Positions 32,501 through 37,009 of a DNA stretch of 37,009 nt are shown one piece after another (the first letter of the stretch is position 1; each line of letters opens with the position of its first letter). The notes under the pieces were generated by a model, which ran no database searches, had not been told where the DNA came from, and saw only the letters and a program-made list of their open reading frames with translations. This DNA comes from a virus: positions 1 to 37,009 of IMG/VR virus record IMGVR_UViG_3300025886_000077; one strand, written 5' to 3'. The translations under genes were made by a program, and so were the position numbers.

Positions 32501-32502
32501 GA

Positions 32503-33087
32503 TTATAAAAGACTTGGCATTTGATTAGCAGACATCATTTGTTTTTTAATGTCTCTATTCGTGTCGTCAACTTCAGTTACTCCGTATGTTTTTTCATTTT
32601 GGAGTGGGTCTTCAGTTAAACCGCCAAATGCTTTAGGTACTCGACCGCCTTCATCAAAAGCTTGCTCTGCCTCATCCATCATAAGTTGGAGGTTTTCAGC
32701 GCCAATTGAATCAACAGCCTTTTTGGTGAAAACAAATTCACCGTCCGATAACCTAGCTGGTATCGAATCTGATACTCCAGTACCAATTCCTTCTACGGAA
32801 CCTTCACCAGAGAATTCTGCTGCAACGTCTAAGACTTTATCAAAGACCATTGCTAATTCTACATTGCTTTCTAAAGCTTCTGAAAGCATGTCTTGTTCGT
32901 CTTCTGTAAGAGCTTCGCCTAATACGAAGTCTTGGAAAGTGTCTACCATTTCATCATCAGGTAGTTGTGAAGCTTCTGCTGCTTCTACTTCATCTTCAGG
33001 GATGTTAGAGTATGTATCTTCTAATTCCATTTCAGGCGTAGTGAGCATTGAGCCTTCATTATATTTAACTTTCATTTTATCATACAT
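32503..33087 (-). CDS. Acidic head-module protein with DSIPARLSDGEFV motif, 194 residues
   Basis: The product is acidic (residues 20-100 rich in Asp/Glu). Residues 101-139 hold G-T-G-V-S-D-S-I-P-A-R-L-S-D-G-E-F-V-F followed by A-V-D-S-I-G-A-E-N-L. This block is known from the ends of tape-measure and other virion proteins of many tailed phages, with unknown function; here it is carried by a stand-alone protein between the portal-side and scaffold genes. No homologous T7 gene lies at this place. It ends just before a terminator-like hairpin. A role in head assembly or as an internal head protein is inferred from position. Confidence 0.68.
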   Translation of the reverse strand: MYDKMKVKYNEGSMLTTPEMELEDTYSNIPEDEVEAAEASQLPDDEMVDTFQDFVLGEALTEDEQDMLSEALESNVELAMVFDKVLDVAAEFSGEGSVEGIGTGVSDSIPARLSDGEFVFTKKAVDSIGAENLQLMMDEAEQAFDEGGRVPKAFGGLTEDPLQNEKTYGVTEVDDTNRDIKKQMMSANQMPSLL

Positions 33088-33091
33088 ATTA

Positions 33092-33316
33092 TTATGTCCT
33101 GTTCTTAGCTTCAGAAACTTGATCTTGAAGTGTCTCTAGGTTAACCAGAGAATTCACTCTCCCCTGCCTGCGGTACATTTCCTGTTCCGATGTTGCCGCC
33201 ACCAGTGCCTGTAGCTCCAAGGTCTTGAGGTTGTTCAGGTGCTCCAGCAGGGCCTGCCATAGCTCCCTGTTGCTCGTTAGGGGCGAGAGCTTCGCCGCCA
33301 GTTGCTTGTCCAGCAT
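33092..33316 (-). CDS. Small helical protein overlapping the portal gene, 74 residues
   Basis: The frame starts at ATG 33316, inside the portal gene, with AGGAG 6 nt upstream, and runs 176 nt in another frame of the portal end before continuing alone to 33092. The product is a well-formed helical protein with W20, L-L-E-H-L-N-N-L-K-T-L-E-L-Q-A-L-V-A-A-T, Q-E-M-Y-R-R-Q-G-R-V-N-S-L and a final L-Q-D-Q-V-S-E-A-K. Small proteins with a Y-R-x-Q-G-R block after the portal gene are common in T7-like and marine podoviruses. The portal frame there is low-complexity Gly/Ala/Pro/Gln, so the overlap is carried by a region with weak constraint. Confidence 0.75.
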   Translation of the reverse strand: MLDKQLAAKLSPLTSNRELWQALLEHLNNLKTLELQALVAATSEQEMYRRQGRVNSLVNLETLQDQVSEAKNRT

Positions 33317-35336
33317 TCTGTGCTCCTATAATTTGTGCCATAATTGCGGCTTCTTCAGGATCGTTTAAGATCTCATCAGGGTCTAAGTCTAAGCTGTATG
33401 CAAGCTCGCTGACGATCTTAGAGATCTTAACGAAAGGTGCAATAGCGGGATTCTGTGCAGTTTGTAAGAACATTGTTAGTCGTTGACTACGTACTTCTTT
33501 CTGCATTAAGCTATTTGTACCCATAGCTTTAATTTCTAAATCGCCTTCTACATCTAGTTGGCCTTCGAAGAACTGCATGTTCCACTGGTAATAAGCCTCA
33601 CCAAGAGGTTTAAGCAAGAAGTCATCTAAGTTCTTAACTACTGTTTTAATATTCAATGACGCTGCACCTAGAAGCATAGACATGCCTGATGCAGTACGTG
33701 TCATAGACTGTACGCCTGTCTGACCGTGTGAGTAACTAGGAATACCTGTTTGCTCATCTGCTAACTGACGGAACTTGTCAAACATCATCATGTTTTCTTG
33801 TGATGTGTTAGGAAACTTCATGCCATAGATACTCTGACCGGCCTGTCCTGCCTGACGGCGGAACACTTTTCCGGGATAGATCTCCATGTTCTGACCGCCA
33901 ACAAGAGCTGATTCATCTACGTCAAAGACTAGAGAGCCGCTTAGTGCTAAGTTGTCAATAGCCATGCGAGCATGACCATTCATGATTTGTTGCGAGTCAT
34001 CCATATTTTCCGCAACGCCAATACCAAAAAAACTATAAGGATTGCGCTCATAAGAAAAAGCGTTGTACGGAATTCGGTGAGGAGTAAATGGATTGACAAC
34101 ACTCCTGAGCAGCTTGCCGTTGCTAATCCAAGCATTGATTTGAACTTCATCTAAGTCATCTACCTCGTCTGGTAATTCCATTCCGACTTCACGAGCATAC
34201 TCTGCATCCATAACGCCCCAGTATTCGAGGACTTCGTACTGCCCTGAACCTGTGTCGTCTGAACCATTATCGTCCTTTAGTTCGTGTTCGTAGTCTTTTT
34301 CTTCGTAGTTAGGCCCCATTTGGAGACACTCACGAATAGCATCCTTATCGAAGTAAGGCATCTTAGCTAAAGCTCTAAGTTGACTACGGTTGTACTTGTG
34401 TCTATGTACGATGTACTCGCACTCTTCAATTGTAGTTGCACTGGGGTCTGGAAAGAAATCCCAGATGCTTACAAACTCAAGACGGGGGACACGCACAGCG
34501 ATAGGATCATAAACACGATTCCCTTCTTCATCTGTACTCCAACGTCCGATTGTCTTATTGAAATTGAACGGGCCTTTAACAATACCTGTGCCAAACAACG
34601 CAGATTCAAAGATAGCATTACGAAGCTCACTAGAACCACTAGACTCTTCAATCTGATCGTGGATAAGCTTCTGCATCTTACGTGCAGCTTCTTTAGCCGG
34701 TGCAATCTCTAAGACTTGTGGGTCTGCACTGGGGCCTTCAGCAAAAGAAATCACACCTTCTTCTTCTGCCGCTTTAATCTCTTCTTCAAATAAAGATGTA
34801 CCTGCTGACAAAGTTGCTCCAGCTTTTAAGACTTTACCATCACCGACATAGCCTACATCGTATGGGTTAACTGGGGTCTCAATTACTTCTTCTTCTGGGA
34901 CTTCTTCGGCTTCAGACGTTTCAATGCCTGCTCCGCCTGTTGATACATGCTTATAAGTAGCAATGCCTTCAGGTAATTTAGTTTCTGTAATACCAATTGG
35001 GAACTGACCAGTACCGAAGATAACATCTACTAACTGACCAAAGGCTGCTAGGACTTTTGTCTTAGTAACCTTAACGAATACTTTAGATTTTTCAGACTCA
35101 CGAAACTTAACATTGCGGCCATATAAGCCTCTGAAGTTATGGTAAGCTGTTAACCAACGTTGCTCATCTGTATCTCGTGCATCAGACGCTTCCATGAAAC
35201 GGTCTTCAACTAAGCCGACTAAACGATTACGGATCTCTTCGTCGAGGTCAAGCTCGTAGCTACTTTCGCCTTCATTGCGTTTAAAGTAGATTTCGTTAGC
35301 TGTGTCAAATAGGCTATTGCCTGTTTCGTTAGTCAT
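33141..35336 (-). CDS. Portal (head-tail connector) protein
   Basis: The 731-residue product is larger than T7 gp8 (536). Residues 20-110 form a charged helical start with F-V-K-V-T-K-T-K-V; about 130-200 is an acidic insert (E-E-V-P-E-E-E-V-I-E); the core (about 260-600) has P-R-L-E-F-V-S-I-W-D-F-F-P-D-P-S-A and R-I-P-Y-N-A-F-S-Y, both typical of P22/T7-like portals, and M-T-R-T-A-S-G-M-S-M-L near 555, the conserved helix loop of the tunnel. The end (about 670-731) is Gly/Ala/Gln-rich and disordered. The protein forms the packaging vertex that holds the terminase and tail. It has AAGGAA 7 nt before ATG 35336 and lies 10 nt from the terminase stop. Confidence 0.93.
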   Translation of the reverse strand: MTNETGNSLFDTANEIYFKRNEGESSYELDLDEEIRNRLVGLVEDRFMEASDARDTDEQRWLTAYHNFRGLYGRNVKFRESEKSKVFVKVTKTKVLAAFGQLVDVIFGTGQFPIGITETKLPEGIATYKHVSTGGAGIETSEAEEVPEEEVIETPVNPYDVGYVGDGKVLKAGATLSAGTSLFEEEIKAAEEEGVISFAEGPSADPQVLEIAPAKEAARKMQKLIHDQIEESSGSSELRNAIFESALFGTGIVKGPFNFNKTIGRWSTDEEGNRVYDPIAVRVPRLEFVSIWDFFPDPSATTIEECEYIVHRHKYNRSQLRALAKMPYFDKDAIRECLQMGPNYEEKDYEHELKDDNGSDDTGSGQYEVLEYWGVMDAEYAREVGMELPDEVDDLDEVQINAWISNGKLLRSVVNPFTPHRIPYNAFSYERNPYSFFGIGVAENMDDSQQIMNGHARMAIDNLALSGSLVFDVDESALVGGQNMEIYPGKVFRRQAGQAGQSIYGMKFPNTSQENMMMFDKFRQLADEQTGIPSYSHGQTGVQSMTRTASGMSMLLGAASLNIKTVVKNLDDFLLKPLGEAYYQWNMQFFEGQLDVEGDLEIKAMGTNSLMQKEVRSQRLTMFLQTAQNPAIAPFVKISKIVSELAYSLDLDPDEILNDPEEAAIMAQIIGAQNAGQATGGEALAPNEQQGAMAGPAGAPEQPQDLGATGTGGGNIGTGNVPQAGESEFSG

Positions 35337-35346
35337 TTAGTTTCCT

Positions 35347-37009
35347 TTAGTAGCCAAAGTTGGAGTCAACTGGTCTATAAATCTGCTCTCTTTTAATGTC
35401 TCTCATACGGTCTAAGGGATTTGCATTCCTCGGCCTAGCCATTATAAGGTAGCGTAACGCATCATATGCGTGATCAGATGCTCTGGTATCTACGTCTTCT
35501 GGGTTTGATTTATCCAGAGGAATTCCTTGAAGTTCTCGTATCAGGTTCGGGCATGTATTAAATATTTGTATGCGTGGTCTACCGCTTTGAGTAATCTTCA
35601 AGTATTCGTGGATTTGTATTTTTCCTTGAATCCTGTTCTTATCAGCTCTACGTAGTTTATGTCCTTGCTGCTGCAAAGTCTCACCGACTGTAGGGCCTGT
35701 TGTTCCTGTTCTTGACCAACATGCTGTATCTAGGACTCCTTGGACTGAAAAGGGGTCTTCTAGTTCCATGTTGGTTATAAGCTCTCCGAGTTCTGTGCCT
35801 AGTAAGTTCTTTTGGTACAGTTCTCTATATATAATTAGTGTGCCATCACTGGGGTCTACTGCTCCCCATACACAGGCTGATTCAGAAGCATAACCATAAT
35901 CTATTCCTTTTATACGTTCCCAATGTACTGGGATCTCAAAGGGGGTTATCACATGGTCTAATCTACTGAACTCTGTGAAGGCTGCTCCTTCCGCTACATC
36001 CCAATCACCGTCTAGTAGTTGTCTACGTTGTGTGGGTGGCAGAGCCTTTAGCATCTGCTCGTAACGTCCATCCTTAGCTAAGTAAGGGTTATCCTGCAAA
36101 CTAGCTGGGATAAACTTCCTTGTGAGGCCGTCTTTGCCCATGAAAGGCTCATGAGGCGGGTAAGGCTCAATGTATCTCTTCTTTACCCAATGCGCTCCAG
36201 CACCACCGGGGTTAGCTGTGCAACGCATGTAAGGAACTATCTCAGGGTCTGTAGTCCGTAGACGTGACGCTAAGTAGTTCCATGCAAATTCTGTCGGTAG
36301 ATGTGTGATCTCATCAAAGCCTATCCAGCTATATGCTTGACCCTGATAACGATAAACATCTGCATCTCGTTCCAAGAAGCCGAACTCTACTTTAGCCCCG
36401 CTAGGGAAAGTCCACATCTTCTCTACTTCTTTGTACTTAGCCCCATGGAAGGCTTTCGGGTAGAGTTCACGGCTCTTGTCTATAATCTCTCTTAGCTCTG
36501 GCATTGATCGTCTAAGGATCAACGCTCTGTGAGCAGACCTGTGCGCATAACGCAACGGATCAACAATCATTGCATATGACTTACCGCCACCTGCTGCTCC
36601 ACCAAACAATACATCCGTCTCTGAAGCGGCAAGGAAGTCCTCTTGAGGGCCTTCGTTAGCCTTGAAGATAACACTCTCTTCAGCTTCTTCTCGTAAGCTC
36701 TTTGGTAGGGCTTCTAATTCTTCTGCGCTAAACAGCTTTGACTTCTCTGAGTCGCTCAAGACATCCAAGGTCTTCTTAGTATTCTCAATAGACTTCTTGT
36801 AGTTGTCTACCTTGCCCTGTGCCGCCTTGAGCTTCTTCTGTTTAGCTCTAACTGTACGCTTAGCAGACAGTTTAGCTTTAGTCTCTGAGTGGTAGTTGTA
36901 ACCTTTACCCTTAGATCCCTTTGCTCTGCCTGCTTTCTTCTTGGGGGTGCCGTCCTTTTTCAGGACGAACTCACCGTTCTCATCTGTCGCATAGTTCTCT
37001 GGGTTAACT
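35347..37009 (-). CDS. Terminase large subunit, N-terminus outside window
   Basis: The motor and nuclease that packages DNA. Numbering from the first TTG inside the window (36768): Walker A G-G-A-A-G-G-G-K-S at 56-64; Walker B I-G-F-D-E with D152/E153; a C-T-A-N-P-G-G-A-G coupling motif near 183-191; RNase H-like nuclease aspartates D290 (G-I-D-Y-G-Y) and D432 (S-D-H-A-Y-D-A-L-R-Y). The frame stays open upstream of that TTG for 80 more codons to the window edge, with no stop and no ATG, encoding a Lys-rich stretch (K-K-K-A-G-R-A-K-G-S-K-G-K-G and more). The true start is therefore probably beyond 37009, and the TTG is not a start. The small terminase subunit is not in the window. Confidence 0.93.
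   Translation of the reverse strand, partial: VNPENYATDENGEFVLKKDGTPKKKAGRAKGSKGKGYNYHSETKAKLSAKRTVRAKQKKLKAAQGKVDNYKKSIENTKKTLDVLSDSEKSKLFSAEELEALPKSLREEAEESVIFKANEGPQEDFLAASETDVLFGGAAGGGKSYAMIVDPLRYAHRSAHRALILRRSMPELREIIDKSRELYPKAFHGAKYKEVEKMWTFPSGAKVEFGFLERDADVYRYQGQAYSWIGFDEITHLPTEFAWNYLASRLRTTDPEIVPYMRCTANPGGAGAHWVKKRYIEPYPPHEPFMGKDGLTRKFIPASLQDNPYLAKDGRYEQMLKALPPTQRRQLLDGDWDVAEGAAFTEFSRLDHVITPFEIPVHWERIKGIDYGYASESACVWGAVDPSDGTLIIYRELYQKNLLGTELGELITNMELEDPFSVQGVLDTACWSRTGTTGPTVGETLQQQGHKLRRADKNRIQGKIQIHEYLKITQSGRPRIQIFNTCPNLIRELQGIPLDKSNPEDVDTRASDHAYDALRYLIMARPRNANPLDRMRDIKREQIYRPVDSNFGY

Noticed and set aside
32549-33139. Plus-strand frame of 196 residues opposite the DSIPARLSDGEF protein
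   Set aside because: Ser-rich antisense of an acidic gene; the minus-strand protein has a known motif and fits the operon.
34469-34705. Minus-strand frame with hydrophobic segments inside the portal gene
   Set aside because: It has no lipobox, no clear ribosome site and breaks off without a sensible topology; unlike the nested lipoprotein at 5964-6221.
36766-36768. TTG as start of the terminase
   Set aside because: No good ribosome site, and the frame stays open with biased Lys-rich coding to the window edge.
1-37009. tRNA genes, integrase, attachment site, insertion sequence or phage RNA polymerase
   Set aside because: None recognised by eye; the intergenic gaps are too short for tRNAs except 32366-32502, which shows no cloverleaf. 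No repeated T7-type promoter motif was found, but a computed search would be needed to exclude one.

Overview
The window is part of a tailed double-stranded DNA phage genome, not a bacterial chromosome. Genes are packed with 1-11 nt overlaps, a complete short-tailed virion module is present, and no metabolic, ribosomal, tRNA, integrase or repressor gene was recognised. Virion gene content and order (terminase, portal, scaffold, capsid, two tail-tube proteins, fibre, internal core proteins) point to a T7-like podovirus. The B12-dependent class II ribonucleotide reductase and the style of the fibre and core proteins suggest a marine phage. A Gram-negative host is inferred from a candidate outer-membrane lipoprotein of the lysis type and from a lytic transglycosylase domain in a virion protein. 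Relatives among cobavirus-like or HMO-2011-like marine podoviruses are plausible but not decided here. The sequence is AT-rich.

Left arm, plus strand (1-5241): the end of a nucleotide and recombination module. It holds the tail of an endonuclease VII, a RecB/Cas4-type PD-(D/E)XK nuclease, small unknown genes, a T7 gp3-like endonuclease I, a DUF3310 (T7 gp1.7-like) protein, a monomeric class II ribonucleotide reductase, and four tiny chained genes, two of which encode single-span membrane peptides. The nucleases are suited to recycling host DNA and resolving branched phage DNA; the reductase supplies dNTPs.

Right arm, minus strand (37009 down to 5247), read right to left: terminase large subunit (its N-terminus runs out of the window), portal, a small gene overlapping the portal end, a protein with a DSIPARLSDGEF motif, scaffold, major capsid protein, two tail-tube proteins, a 1408-residue fibre with a self-cleaving S74 chaperone, a small holin-like protein, a glycosyltransferase, five core/ejection proteins (1475, 370, 212, 630 and 1805 residues), two small proteins, a beta-helix tailspike, and a lysis-like cluster. 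The two arms converge with only 5 bp between stop codons at 5241/5247. Two hairpins, after the capsid gene and before the scaffold gene, look like terminators that grade expression.

The most interesting items are: a lipoprotein gene nested out of frame inside a holin-like gene, with its own Shine-Dalgarno site (5964-6221); an ADP-ribosyltransferase domain of the polyvalent-protein type plus a C-terminal transglycosylase in the 1805-residue ejection protein; a roughly 440-residue uninterrupted 11/22-residue (hendecad) repeat in the 1475-residue protein; and a duplicated start site that makes a 9-codon mini-ORF at 5899-5925. No stretch over 300 bases lacks a gene; the longest gap is 137 bp (32366-32502).
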